Shown here piece by piece: positions 7,447 through 16,779 of a stretch of 64,000 nt of DNA. The stretch spans positions 1-64,000 of the forward strand of contig JAUNIR010000001.1 of the NCBI GenBank assembly GCA_030523345.1, read 5' to 3'. A program made the translations under genes and the position numbers. Position 1 is the first letter of the stretch; each line of letters starts with the position of its first letter. The DNA is from Lachnospiraceae bacterium. GTDB taxonomy: Bacteria; Bacillota; Clostridia; Lachnospirales; Lachnospiraceae. Below the pieces are notes generated by a model. That model made no database searches and was not told the origin of the DNA. It saw nothing but the letters and a program-made list of their open reading frames with translations.

Positions 7447-8355
7447 TTGAATAAATATATAGATTTTAGCGATGAAGTGAGCAGAGCGCTTAACGAACAT
7501 AGGCCGGTTGTTGCAATCGAAACTGGTGGAACTTTTGAAGGTATTCCATACCCTGAGAATGTGGAGACTGCATTAAAAGTTATGGAAGAAGTTAGAAATG
7601 CTGGAGCTACACCTGCATATGTATCAATTATGGATGGTAGAGTAAAAGTTGGTATGACCAACGAAGAAATTGATATTTATGCAAAGATGCGTGGAACTAT
7701 GCAGAAGGCATCTAGAAGAGAAATTCCACAAATAATTGCACAGGGCAAAAATGGTGTTATGACGATAGCTGCGACTATGACAATAGCTGATTATGTTGGA
7801 ATACCAGTAGTCAGTGGAGGTGGAATTGGTGGCGTTCACAGAGGGGCAGAAATCTCTATGGATATTTCTTCGGATCTGGAGGAACTTGCTGAGAGAAATG
7901 TTATTGTAGTGTGCTCCGGAGCTAAATCTATTTTAGATCTTAATCTTACAATGGAATATCTCGAAACAAAGGCCATATCAGTTATTGGATATAAGACAGA
8001 TGAACTTCCAGCATATATGGCAAGGACAAGTGGTATAAAATTGACATGTAGAATGGATAATGTTAGCACTATCGCAAAGACCTACAAGGTAAAAAATGAA
8101 TTTGGTATAAAAACAGGAGTGGTGCTTGCAAACCCTATAGATGAAGAATTTGCGGTTGATTCAGAACTTATGAATAGGGTTATTGATGAAGCCATAGAGA
8201 AAAGCAAAGAAGATAAAATATCTGGTAAAGCAATTACTGGATACTTGATGAAATATATAAAAGAAAAAATTGGCAGCGATAGCATGGAAGCACAGAAGCG
8301 TATGATTATTGACAATGCCATTCTGGCAGCCGAGGTGGCAAAGGAATTGTGTTGA
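7447..8355 (+). CDS. psuG: Pseudouridine-5'-phosphate glycosidase family protein, divergent
   Basis: 302 residues aligning over the full length with E. coli PsuG (recalled, not searched). Residues equivalent to the catalytic set of E. coli PsuG are kept: Glu25, Lys87, His131 (GGVHRGAE), Asp143 and Lys160 (GAKSILDL). All are offset by six, so no indels intervene. The normally strict motif after the Glu (STIISHG) is replaced by TGGTFEG. PsuG cleaves pseudouridine-5'-phosphate to uracil and ribose-5-phosphate; the change may alter the substrate. No pseudouridine kinase is adjacent. Start TTG 7447 is chosen because AAGGAG lies eight bases upstream. Confidence 0.82.
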   Translation: MNKYIDFSDEVSRALNEHRPVVAIETGGTFEGIPYPENVETALKVMEEVRNAGATPAYVSIMDGRVKVGMTNEEIDIYAKMRGTMQKASRREIPQIIAQGKNGVMTIAATMTIADYVGIPVVSGGGIGGVHRGAEISMDISSDLEELAERNVIVVCSGAKSILDLNLTMEYLETKAISVIGYKTDELPAYMARTSGIKLTCRMDNVSTIAKTYKVKNEFGIKTGVVLANPIDEEFAVDSELMNRVIDEAIEKSKEDKISGKAITGYLMKYIKEKIGSDSMEAQKRMIIDNAILAAEVAKELC

Positions 8356-8376
8356 ATTAAATTAAGTGTATGAAGA

Positions 8377-8440
8377 AATAGCCTTGATAACTGGTTTAGT
8401 GTTTAAGTAAACATGAACCAACCATCAAGGCTATTTTTTT
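8377..8440 (+). terminator. Large nested terminator hairpin between psuG and the permease gene
   Basis: AATAGCCTTGAT pairs with ATCAAGGCTATT, and inside it TGGTT pairs with AACCA. A run of eight T follows on the plus strand. It closes the psuG transcript and may also serve the convergent permease transcript. Confidence 0.8.
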
Positions 8441-8464
8441 TAAAATTAGTATATGTTGTAAGAC

Positions 8465-9862
8465 CTATTCTTCTTTGTCTTTTGGAAGAGCTATGTTAAG
8501 TAATATTGCGACCATAGCTGCAGGTACGATGCCTGAACCACCAAATACAAGTTGAATAAGCTGTGGAGCATGTGAAAGAATAGCTGTATTAGCTCCCATA
8601 CCATAACCGACACCTAATGCAACAGAAACTATAGTAAGGTTTCTTCCTGTAATAGGTGTTTTTGTGATAAGCTGGATGCCACTTACAACGATTGAAGAGA
8701 ACATGATAACAGCTGCACCACCAAGAACTGGTTGAGGCATAATGGATACTAAAGCACCAAGCTTAGGGCAAAGACCACATAAAACAAGGAAAATAGCTCC
8801 TGTAGCAAGAGCAAATCTGTTAACTACTTTTGTCATTGCAACAAGACCAACGTTCTGGCTGAATGATGTATTTGGAAGAACACCGAAAACTGCAGCTAAG
8901 CTAGAACCAAGACCATCACATATTACGCCACCTGAAAGCTCACTATCAGTTGCTTCACGATTGAGGCCACCTTCCATAACACCAGAAATATCACCAACTG
9001 TTTCAACGGCAGTAACAATAAACATAATAATTACTGGGAGAATAGCTCTAATATCAAAGATAGGCTTTACAGGCATTATCTTAGGTAAAGCGAACCAAGA
9101 GGCAGCGCCAATTTTACTCCAGTTAATAACCCAGCTCTTTGTATATTCAATGCCATCTGCATCAATTGAGGTCTTGCTAAGTACGAATCCCATAATAAAT
9201 GCTACGATATAGCCACAAATAATACCTAAGAGAATAGAAGATGAGCTTGAGAATCCCTTTGTTCCATGCTTGAAAACAAGGATCATTACAAGAACGAAAA
9301 GTGCTAAAAGGATATTTTCTAATGAACCAAAATCTTTGGCGTTATTTCCGCCACCAAAAGAATTGATACCAACAGATATTAAGCTAAGTCCAATAGATAA
9401 AACAACAGTACCAGTTACAACTGATGGGAAGAACTTTCTTAGTGGCTTTAAAAAGAATCCGAGAATACCTTCAAATATACCGCCTATAATAGACGCTCCC
9501 ATAATTGCACCATATGCGAGAACGCCACCACCCATAATTGAAGCAACAGAGTTGAAAACTCCGATAAATCCGGATGATGTTCCCATGATGATTGGAACCT
9601 TTCCGCCAACGGGACCAATAGAGAATAACTGGATAAGTGTTACAACACCTGCAATAAGCATTGCGTTTTGAAGAAGACTAAGCTGAAGATCAGCAAACTC
9701 CCCACCAGCCAAACCGCAAGCACCTGTGATAATAAGAAGTGGAGTGAGGTTACCTACGAACATCGCAAGCACGTGCTGAAGTCCGAGAGGAATAGCCTGT
9801 GAAAGAGGCATTTTTCCATCAAGCTTAAATGCTTCTTCCGAGAGTGTAAGATTGTTTTTCAT
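8465..9862 (-). CDS. NCS2-family purine (uracil/xanthine) permease
   Basis: 465 residues with about 12-14 membrane segments. Family features are the N-terminal LGLQHVLAMFVGNLTPLLI, the QNVGLVAMTKVVNRF segment typical of xanthine/uric acid carriers of the NAT family, and ETVGDISGVMEGG, in which the Glu contributes to substrate binding. It is a cytoplasmic-membrane proton symporter. The gene is last in a minus-strand operon behind the xanthine-dehydrogenase-like subunits, so xanthine or urate is the probable substrate rather than uracil. It starts 56 bases after the molybdenum-subunit gene. Confidence 0.88.
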   Translation of the reverse strand: MKNNLTLSEEAFKLDGKMPLSQAIPLGLQHVLAMFVGNLTPLLIITGACGLAGGEFADLQLSLLQNAMLIAGVVTLIQLFSIGPVGGKVPIIMGTSSGFIGVFNSVASIMGGGVLAYGAIMGASIIGGIFEGILGFFLKPLRKFFPSVVTGTVVLSIGLSLISVGINSFGGGNNAKDFGSLENILLALFVLVMILVFKHGTKGFSSSSSILLGIICGYIVAFIMGFVLSKTSIDADGIEYTKSWVINWSKIGAASWFALPKIMPVKPIFDIRAILPVIIMFIVTAVETVGDISGVMEGGLNREATDSELSGGVICDGLGSSLAAVFGVLPNTSFSQNVGLVAMTKVVNRFALATGAIFLVLCGLCPKLGALVSIMPQPVLGGAAVIMFSSIVVSGIQLITKTPITGRNLTIVSVALGVGYGMGANTAILSHAPQLIQLVFGGSGIVPAAMVAILLNIALPKDKEE

Positions 9863-9918
9863 TATTAATATCCTTTCTTTATTAAAATTATGATAATAAT
9901 ACTTTTGTTTTAATTATT

Positions 9919-12204
9919 TTATTTCCCCATAGCAATCTGTTCTGGCGTAATAGGAAGTTCACGATGCCAAACTCCAGTAGCTCGATAAATTGCGTGAGCT
10001 ATGGCTGGCGCAGGAGTATTGATAACGATTTCGCCAATGGACTTTGCACCAAATGGACCTGTAGGCTCGAAGCTATGTTCAAACTCAACCTTCAGGTTAC
10101 CCATATCAAGTCTTGTTGGGAGTCTGTATTGCATGAGTGAAGATTCAACCATGCGTCCAGTTGCATCAAAAGTTACATTCTCAAATAATGTATGTCCAAT
10201 TCCTTGAACAATTCCACCTTCTGCCTGAATACGAGCAAGAGCTGGGTTAATAGGAATACCACAGTCAACGACTGACATGAAATCAAGTATAGTGACCTCA
10301 CCTGTTAGTTTATCAAGTTCAATTTCAACCATACCAACCATATAAGGAGGAGGCGAAACAGGAGAAGAGTGCGATGCTGATGCCTGAGTAATAATTGAGT
10401 TGTTAAGTTGCGACTTAACGCCAACCTCTGCGATTGTTACTGCCTGATCAGTATTTATTCTTTTAAGAATTCCTTTTTCAAAAACTACCTCATCTTCACT
10501 ACAATCCATTAAGCCAGCCGCGATAGAGCACATACTCTTTTTGAGATCGGTACAAGCCTTTTCAACAGCCTTACCAGTTATGTATGTAGTAGATGAAGCG
10601 TATGAACCAGAATCATATGGTGAAGCATCTGTGTCGGCGCCGAATACTGTAACATCATCAACAGAACAATCCATGCATTCAGCAACCATTTGAGCTAGGA
10701 TAGTATCGCATCCCGTACCCATGTCTGCAGCACCTATCATAAGATTGTATGTACCATCGTCGTTTAGCTTTACGGTAGCTGAGCCAACATCGAGGTTTGA
10801 AATACATGATCCTTGCATAGCCATTCCTATGCCAGCACATCTTACTTTACCATTACCCATATCGCGAACAGGATATTTATTGTCCCAGTCAAACATTTCT
10901 TTACAATGGGCAAGACATTTATCAAGAGCACATGCACTTGCAATTTCGTTATAATATGCAGGCATTACCATGCCTTCCTTAAGCATATTCATTTCACGGA
11001 TTACTGTTGGATCCATGTCTAATGTTTCGGCAAGTTCATTTACAGTTGTTTCTAAAGCAAAAATACCTTGAGTTGCACCATATCCGCGGTATGCACCGGC
11101 CGCCATAGTATTTGTATATACAACATCGAAGTTGAAACGATGAGCTTCAAGGCTTCCAGTATACATAGGTATTGATTTATGACCAGAGAGCCCAACCGTT
11201 GTTGGACCGTGCTCACCGTAGGCTCCGCTATTTGATAGAGTATATAAATCAAGTACTCGAATCTTTCCGTCCTTATTTGCACCAAGCTTAACTCTTACTT
11301 CCATCTCATGACGAGGAGAGCCTGCGATTTGTGATTCTTCTCTTGTAAAAACAATCATGGCGGGACGACCAGTTTTCATAGTAACAAAGGCAGGATATAC
11401 TTCACTTACAGCAGTCTGCTTTGCACCAAACCCGCCACCTATACGTGGTTTTTCAACCCTAATCATATTTTTAGGAATACCAAGAGCATGAGAAAGGATA
11501 CGACGCACATGGAATACAATCTGTGTCGATGATATTACATGAAGACGACCATATCTGTCATAGCTAGTGTATGTTCTAAATGTTTCCATCATTGCTTGGT
11601 TGAAAGCTTTTGTATGATATGTTCTATCAAGGACGATATCACAGTCTGCTAGAACACCTTCAACATCTCCGTACTCGCTTTGTTCGCTAGCAACGAGATT
11701 ACGTTTATTAGTACCACCTACTTCACAAGGCGCTAACCAGTTGTCTTCAGGATGAACTAATATTTTGTTATCTTTTGCTGTTCTAAAATCAAGAACCGGC
11801 TCGAGAACTTCATAATCTACCTTAATTAACTTTAAGGCCTTAATTGCAGCTTTTTCATTTTCTGCAGCAACAATAGCTACGACATCGCCTACAAAGCGAA
11901 CATGACGGTCTATAATCAATCTGTCGTATGGAGAAGCTTCAGGATATGTCTGGCCAGCGTTTGTAAATCGGTTATTTGGCACGTCTTCCCATGTGTAGAT
12001 ATCTACAACATTAGGAACTAGCTTGGCAACCTTCGTATCAATAGAATTTACGATAGCGTTAGCGTGAGGGCTTCTTAAAAGCTTTACGACCAATGCATTT
12101 TCAGGAACTAGGTCTTTTGTATATACCGGTTTTCCTAAAAGGAGTTGCATGGCATCTTTTTTTCTTACCGATTTATTAATCGAATTGTATTTTTTGTGTT
12201 CCAT
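9919..12204 (-). CDS. xdhA: Xanthine-dehydrogenase-like molybdenum-binding subunit
   Basis: 761 residues, the normal size for the large subunit of three-subunit molybdenum hydroxylases. The visible cofactor motifs are RIGGGFGAKQ, GAYRGYGATQ and the catalytic-Glu motif near the C-terminus (FGAKSIGEIVIN). These enzymes hydroxylate purines or other N-heterocycles at a Mo centre bearing molybdopterin. The adjacent purine permease and the guanine deaminase at 23162 point to xanthine or hypoxanthine. Some clostridial relatives also require a labile selenium; no selenium-insertion gene is in the window, so this remains open. The gene is preceded 11 bases away by the FeS subunit gene. Confidence 0.92.
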   Translation of the reverse strand: MEHKKYNSINKSVRKKDAMQLLLGKPVYTKDLVPENALVVKLLRSPHANAIVNSIDTKVAKLVPNVVDIYTWEDVPNNRFTNAGQTYPEASPYDRLIIDRHVRFVGDVVAIVAAENEKAAIKALKLIKVDYEVLEPVLDFRTAKDNKILVHPEDNWLAPCEVGGTNKRNLVASEQSEYGDVEGVLADCDIVLDRTYHTKAFNQAMMETFRTYTSYDRYGRLHVISSTQIVFHVRRILSHALGIPKNMIRVEKPRIGGGFGAKQTAVSEVYPAFVTMKTGRPAMIVFTREESQIAGSPRHEMEVRVKLGANKDGKIRVLDLYTLSNSGAYGEHGPTTVGLSGHKSIPMYTGSLEAHRFNFDVVYTNTMAAGAYRGYGATQGIFALETTVNELAETLDMDPTVIREMNMLKEGMVMPAYYNEIASACALDKCLAHCKEMFDWDNKYPVRDMGNGKVRCAGIGMAMQGSCISNLDVGSATVKLNDDGTYNLMIGAADMGTGCDTILAQMVAECMDCSVDDVTVFGADTDASPYDSGSYASSTTYITGKAVEKACTDLKKSMCSIAAGLMDCSEDEVVFEKGILKRINTDQAVTIAEVGVKSQLNNSIITQASASHSSPVSPPPYMVGMVEIELDKLTGEVTILDFMSVVDCGIPINPALARIQAEGGIVQGIGHTLFENVTFDATGRMVESSLMQYRLPTRLDMGNLKVEFEHSFEPTGPFGAKSIGEIVINTPAPAIAHAIYRATGVWHRELPITPEQIAMGK

Positions 12205-12215
12205 AATTCGTCCCC

Positions 12216-12677
12216 TTATTTGCTATTTCGACTGTCAAGGAAAGCTCTTATGCCTCGAAGCTGTCCGTCATAACCGCTGCATCTACATAAATTTCCTGAA
12301 AGAAATTGTCTTATTTCGTCATCAGAAGGGTCAGGATTTTCTCTAAGTAGAGCAATAGTGTTCATTACAAAACCAGGATTGCAAAATCCACATTGGTCAG
12401 CACCCTGATCAGCTATAAAGCCAACAAATTCTGAGGCTTCATCCTGTAATCCTTCAAGAGTTGTAATCGTGTGTCCATTTGCGCGCGCAGCAAGCATTGA
12501 ACAGGATAGGATAGGCGTGTCATCAAAAAACACAGTGCATAATCCACAGTTAGATGTTTCACATCCGCATTTCACACTATAACAATTATGATTACGAAGA
12601 AAATCAAATAAGGTAAGGTCAGGATCAATTTGATCAGTTATTTTTTTACCATTTAAAGTAAGTGTTATATCCATCAC
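12216..12677 (-). CDS. xdhC: Xanthine-dehydrogenase-like [2Fe-2S] subunit
   Basis: 153 residues with two iron-sulfur modules. The first has the plant-ferredoxin pattern CGCETSNCGLC followed by LSC. The second has QCGFCNPGFVM followed by LCRCSGYD. This small subunit passes electrons from the Mo centre to FAD. The start is either GTG 12677 or ATG 12674, and both sit behind AGGAGG with acceptable spacing. The first bases overlap the stop of the FAD subunit gene, so the two are translationally coupled. Confidence 0.93.
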   Translation of the reverse strand: MMDITLTLNGKKITDQIDPDLTLFDFLRNHNCYSVKCGCETSNCGLCTVFFDDTPILSCSMLAARANGHTITTLEGLQDEASEFVGFIADQGADQCGFCNPGFVMNTIALLRENPDPSDDEIRQFLSGNLCRCSGYDGQLRGIRAFLDSRNSK

Positions 12678-13465
12678 ATTAATCCTCCTAATTTAATAAG
12701 ATTTCGTTCTACAAGAACATTTACAAGTCTGCTTCTATATTCTGCACTGCCTCTATTATTGCTAGATGTAACAACAAGGCTTTCTAATTCTTTTGCAAAA
12801 AGAGAAGCTGACTCGTTTGTTATTCCATTTGATAGTATGTTTTTATCATCGCCAAATAGACAGGCTTTTCCAGGTCTTGCACCAACAGTAATTTTGTACT
12901 TGCCATCAATTAAGCTTGCGGCACATGTAAGCACAGGAAAATCGGTCCTTTGTATACGAACAGAGTCATATACACATTTACAAAGTTTCTTTTTAACAAT
13001 AACATTCATAAGTATGTCATTGTCATATTTCATATTTACAAAATCAGCAAGAGAGACAATGCCGCCTTTGTATAGTTCGACGTAACTATCAAGCGCTAGA
13101 AAAACAGTGAGTACATCAGAAAAGCCAAAGCGTCCCCATATACTTCCGCCAATCGTTGCTAAATTTCTAAACTGTGTACCAATGATGTCTTTTAGGGCAT
13201 CTTTAATAGCATTGTTTGTATATTTATTAAGACTTGTGTTTTTTTCGAGGTCTCGTAATGTTACCATTGCCCCAATTTTAAATTGTTCATCATTCTCTTC
13301 GATGCTTTCAAGTCCAAGACCTGAAATATCAATGACGGTATTATATGTAGGGGTTCCAAGTCTAAGCCAAAGCATTCCGCCGAGGATTTTGTTGTTTTTT
13401 ACTTGATTAAGCGTATAAGCTTCTTCGAGAGTTTCTGCTTTTACATATTTTTGAAAAGTAATCAT
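12674..13465 (-). CDS. xdhB: Xanthine-dehydrogenase-like FAD-binding subunit
   Basis: 263 residues of the CO-dehydrogenase-flavoprotein/XDH medium-subunit family. The FAD-binding loops are ILGGMLWLRLG near residue 28 and LATIGGSIWGRFGFSD near 102. The second replaces the usual GGNI with GGSI. It is first in the minus-strand operon xdhB-xdhC-xdhA-permease and diverges from the ABC importer operon across a 117-bp intergenic region that must hold both promoters. Confidence 0.88.
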   Translation of the reverse strand: MITFQKYVKAETLEEAYTLNQVKNNKILGGMLWLRLGTPTYNTVIDISGLGLESIEENDEQFKIGAMVTLRDLEKNTSLNKYTNNAIKDALKDIIGTQFRNLATIGGSIWGRFGFSDVLTVFLALDSYVELYKGGIVSLADFVNMKYDNDILMNVIVKKKLCKCVYDSVRIQRTDFPVLTCAASLIDGKYKITVGARPGKACLFGDDKNILSNGITNESASLFAKELESLVVTSSNNRGSAEYRSRLVNVLVERNLIKLGGLM

Positions 13466-13517
13466 TTAGGTCTCCTAACAAATAGACTAATCAACTTTTT
13501 AATTGTACTAAAATTAC

Positions 13518-13546
13518 TTGTCTTTTAAAATGAAATTTGATATTAT
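13518..13546 (+). promoter_or_regulatory. Predicted promoter of the ABC-importer/ModE/MocA operon
   Basis: TTGTCT, a 17-base spacer and TATTAT lie about 37 bases before the start codon. I saw no obvious ModE-type palindrome in the intergenic region. Confidence 0.55.
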
Positions 13547-13582
13547 TCGTTGTAGTTTTTTGAGTATAACGAGGTAGAAAAG

Positions 13583-14698
13583 ATGAGAAGATTTTTAAGT
13601 ATTTTTGTTACATTAGCAATAATGGTTGGCATGACAGCTTGCGGAACAGAAAAAGCACAGTCAGAAGCAGTAAAACCGGCTGAAGCTGTTGTCGAAGAGG
13701 CTAAGGAAGAAGAATTAATTGAAGAAGTGGATGAAGAACCAGTAGAGGAACCAGAGGAAACTATAGAAGAAAGTGCTAGTATTTCGTACCCACTTACAAT
13801 AACAGATCAGGCTGGAAGAGAAATTGTTATTGAAAAGGAGCCAGAAACAATTGTAAGTGGTTATTATATTTCAAGTAGTTTATTAATTGCCTTAGAGCTT
13901 GATGACAAACTAATTGGTATCGAGGCAAAGGCAGGGAAAAGACCTATTTATAAGTTAGCGGCGAAGGAACTTATTGATTTACCAAGTGTTGGATCAGCAA
14001 AGGAATTTGATTTAGAAGGATGCGCTGCACTTAATGCTGATTTAGTAATACTTCCATTAAAATTAAAAGATGCGGCTGCGACACTTGATGATTTGGGAAT
14101 TCAGACAATTCTTGTTAATCCTGAAAGTGAAGAATTATTAATCGAGATGATTGATATTATAGCTAAAGCTACAAATACAGTTGACAGGGCAGAAGAATTA
14201 AAGACATTCATTACAGCCAATAAGGATATGCTTAATAGTAAACTTGAAGGAGTAGAAACTAAGAGCGTATATCTTGCAGGTAATTCAAACGTATTATCAA
14301 CAGCTGGAAATAAAATGTATCAGTGCAGCATGATTGAACTTGCTGGTGGGGAGAACGTTGCAAAGGAAATCGAAGATAAGTATTGGGTTGATACAGATTA
14401 CGAGCAGATTCTTACATGGAATCCTGATTATATCATTATTGCAGCAGAGGCTGAGTACACAGTTGAAGATGTACTTGGGGATGAGGCGCTTGCAGCCTGC
14501 AACGCAGTAGAAAATGGTAATGTATATAAATTACCATCAGATGCTGAGGCATGGGATAGTCCAGTGCCTAGTGGTATTTTGGGTTCCGTTTGGCTTGCTA
14601 GCACATTGCATCCAGATGTGATATCATCAGATGAGTGTAAAGGAATTATTGAGGAATTTTATGAGACGTTCTACGAGTTTAAATACGGCGAAGAATAA
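13583..14698 (+). CDS. ABC importer substrate-binding lipoprotein (type II, probable molybdate/tungstate)
   Basis: 371 residues. An N-terminal lipoprotein signal ends in the lipobox MTAC (Cys20), followed by a Glu-rich linker to about residue 65. Then comes a two-lobed periplasmic-binding-protein domain of the BtuF/FecB type, starting YPLTITDQAGREIVIEKEPETIVS. Proteins of this fold bind ferric siderophores, haem, cobalamin, or molybdate/tungstate (the MolA branch). The ModE-like and MocA-like genes in the same operon, and the Mo-hydroxylase next door, favour an oxyanion. Anchored to the outer face of the membrane, it feeds the permease that follows. Confidence 0.8.
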   Translation: MRRFLSIFVTLAIMVGMTACGTEKAQSEAVKPAEAVVEEAKEEELIEEVDEEPVEEPEETIEESASISYPLTITDQAGREIVIEKEPETIVSGYYISSSLLIALELDDKLIGIEAKAGKRPIYKLAAKELIDLPSVGSAKEFDLEGCAALNADLVILPLKLKDAAATLDDLGIQTILVNPESEELLIEMIDIIAKATNTVDRAEELKTFITANKDMLNSKLEGVETKSVYLAGNSNVLSTAGNKMYQCSMIELAGGENVAKEIEDKYWVDTDYEQILTWNPDYIIIAAEAEYTVEDVLGDEALAACNAVENGNVYKLPSDAEAWDSPVPSGILGSVWLASTLHPDVISSDECKGIIEEFYETFYEFKYGEE

Positions 14699-15653
14699 TC
14701 GATATATTGTAATAGGGGTGATAATTCTTATCACCCTTTTTTTGTGTAGCTTGTTTATAGGCAGGTTTCCGTTGTCGTTGTCAAAAATGCTTGAAGGTGA
14801 TGAATTCCAAATAAAAATTTTTTGGACATTGAGGTTTTCACGAGTTCTTGTTGGATTTATAGGTGGTTTTGCATTAGGAATGGCTGGCTTTGTTTTTCAA
14901 ATATTGTTTAGAAATTCGCTAGCATCGCCAGACATCATAGGCGTATCTTCGGGCGCAAGTGCAGGGGCGGCGCTAGGTATTTTGTTTTTTCCTAGTGCAA
15001 TAGCAGTAATGCTATGTTCATTTTCTGGAGCACTTATAGCGGTTATTCTTGCAATCTTTTTTTCAAGCTTAGATAGAAGTGATAGAAAGGGCACGATTAT
15101 ATTAGCGGGTATAGCAGTTCATTCATTGGCTCAGACGTTTTTAATGATATTAAAAACGATTGCTGATCCAGAAAGACAGTTGGCTTCAATAGAGTACTGG
15201 ATTATGGGAAGTTTAAATGGCGTCAATAGCCATGCAATTTCGAGTAATTTAGTATTATGCTTGATTTGTTTAAGTATTTTGGTTGTTTTTAACAGACAGA
15301 CATTATTATTAAGTCAGGATGAGGCAGAAGCGAAGCTGCTTGGTGTAGATGTGTATAAAATGAGATTTATAATTCTTATTTTGACTACTCTTACTGTGTC
15401 ATCAGTGGTAAGTCTAACTGGACTAATCAGCTTTGTTGGGTTACTCGCACCGCATAGCGCGAGACGATTAACCAATGATAACTCAGTGAAAACTTTTATT
15501 CTAAGTGGAATAATAGGTGGAATAATTCTTTTGATTGCTGACATTCTAGCAAGAAGTGTTTCGCAAACAGAATTGCCAGTTAGTATATTTACAAGCTTGA
15601 TTGGAGCGCCATTCCTTGTTTTCTTGATATTTAGAGGGAGGGATAGAATATGA
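14661..15653 (+). CDS. FecCD/BtuC-type ABC permease
   Basis: About 330 residues with many membrane segments. Family signatures are RFSRVLVGFIGGFALGMAGFVFQ, LASPDIIGVSSGAS and GLISFVGLLAPHSARRL, the last being the contact loop for the ATPase. ATG 14661 with GAGG six bases upstream is preferred over ATG 14631. It overlaps the 3' end of the lipoprotein gene by 38 bases. In MolBC-type systems this permease forms a homodimer with ten helices per subunit. Confidence 0.85.
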   Translation: MRRSTSLNTAKNNRYIVIGVIILITLFLCSLFIGRFPLSLSKMLEGDEFQIKIFWTLRFSRVLVGFIGGFALGMAGFVFQILFRNSLASPDIIGVSSGASAGAALGILFFPSAIAVMLCSFSGALIAVILAIFFSSLDRSDRKGTIILAGIAVHSLAQTFLMILKTIADPERQLASIEYWIMGSLNGVNSHAISSNLVLCLICLSILVVFNRQTLLLSQDEAEAKLLGVDVYKMRFIILILTTLTVSSVVSLTGLISFVGLLAPHSARRLTNDNSVKTFILSGIIGGIILLIADILARSVSQTELPVSIFTSLIGAPFLVFLIFRGRDRI

Positions 15654-16447
15654 GTCTTATTAGGGTACTTAATATATCTGTTGGATACTCAAAAGAAAAT
15701 ATTCTGGAAAATATCTCCTTTGAAATTAAGGAAGGGGAATTATTAGGCGTTATTGGAGAGAATGGATGTGGCAAATCAACATTGGCAAAAGCGATATGTA
15801 ATGTATTACCGCATTCTGGAGAGGTTTATATTGATGAAGAGAAAAATGAAGATTTAAAATTTTCTCAAATTGCTCAAAATATAAGTTATGTTCCACAGCA
15901 TAGTGGACTTGGCATAGACATATCAGTATTGGATGTTGTTATGATGGGATTTAATTCTAGATTAAAGACATTTGAAAATCCTAGTTTGGCAATGAGAAGT
16001 GAAGCTATGGGAATTATTAATCTTCTGGGATTATCAGACAAAGCTCATAATAATTATATGGAGTTAAGTGAAGGTCAAAAACAGCTTGTAGTTATTGCGA
16101 GAGCATTGGTAAGCAATGGAAAACTACTCGTAATGGATGAACCCGAAAATGCACTTGATTTTAGTGTAAGATTTGAAATAATGAATATTGTTAAGAAGTG
16201 GATTGAAAATGAGAAAAGAGCGGGAATAGCAATTCTCCATGATATTGCTCTTGCGTTAAATAATTGTGATAAGCTAATTCTGATAAAGGACAAAAGTATA
16301 TCAAGCATTATTGATATGCATTGTGATACAATCGAGTCAATGGAAGACAAGCTTAGGATGATTTATGGCGATATAAGTATCGGGAAAGTCAAAAATAAAA
16401 AGGGCAAAGATATTTTTTATATGGTATGTGAATCGGAGGGTGTATGA
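15650..16447 (+). CDS. ABC importer ATPase subunit
   Basis: 265 residues. Walker A GENGCGKST is at residues 36-44. The signature is LSEGQKQL, a variant of LSGGQ with Glu in the third position. Walker B is LLVMDEPENALDF, and the H-loop is ILHDIALAL. It is the cytoplasmic motor of the importer encoded upstream and starts with a 4-base overlap (ATGA) on the permease gene. The following ModE-like gene overlaps its stop in the same way. Confidence 0.9.
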   Translation: MSLIRVLNISVGYSKENILENISFEIKEGELLGVIGENGCGKSTLAKAICNVLPHSGEVYIDEEKNEDLKFSQIAQNISYVPQHSGLGIDISVLDVVMMGFNSRLKTFENPSLAMRSEAMGIINLLGLSDKAHNNYMELSEGQKQLVVIARALVSNGKLLVMDEPENALDFSVRFEIMNIVKKWIENEKRAGIAILHDIALALNNCDKLILIKDKSISSIIDMHCDTIESMEDKLRMIYGDISIGKVKNKKGKDIFYMVCESEGV

Positions 16448-16779
16448 AGGCATTAACAAGACTACTATTTGTTAATGATAGAAATGAAAAGTTTTTTGGA
16501 GAAGGGCCTTATAGATTACTACGTGGCGTCGAAAGAAGCGGGTCTCTACGTGCCACTGCTTTGGAAATGGGAATGTCTTACACTAAGGCATTGAAACTTA
16601 TTACTAATGCGGAAAAGGAACTAGGGTTCAAGTTTACAACGCGTGTCGTTGGAGGCAAATCCGGTGGTGGAAGTTGTCTTACTGATGAGGGAAGAGCATG
16701 GCTTGACAAATATGAACAGTATAGAGATTCCTGCTTGAAAGAGACTGAAAGAATATATCATGAGTACTACGGAGAATGA
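16444..16779 (+). CDS. ModE-like winged-helix protein (DNA-binding domain only)
   Basis: 111 residues that match the N-terminal domain of ModE. GEGPYRLLRGVERSGSLRATALEMGMSYTKALKLI is the helix-turn-helix. KSGGGSCLTDEGRAWLDKYE corresponds to the GGxGGG...LT..G..L wing. There is no C-terminal molybdate-binding (Mop) domain, so metal sensing must come from elsewhere or be absent. The gene lies between the ATPase and MocA genes with overlaps at both ends. It probably regulates this operon and/or the divergent xdh operon. Confidence 0.85.
   Translation: MKALTRLLFVNDRNEKFFGEGPYRLLRGVERSGSLRATALEMGMSYTKALKLITNAEKELGFKFTTRVVGGKSGGGSCLTDEGRAWLDKYEQYRDSCLKETERIYHEYYGE

Noticed and set aside
8742..9671. 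Plus-strand ORFs of 156 and 133 residues opposite the purine permease gene
   Set aside because: They are shadows of a long, clearly real permease gene in another frame, with no family resemblance and no ribosome binding site.
13466..13582. Purine or Moco riboswitch between the xdh and importer operons
   Set aside because: The region is only 117 bp and AT-rich, with none of the conserved cores of purine, preQ1 or Moco motifs.
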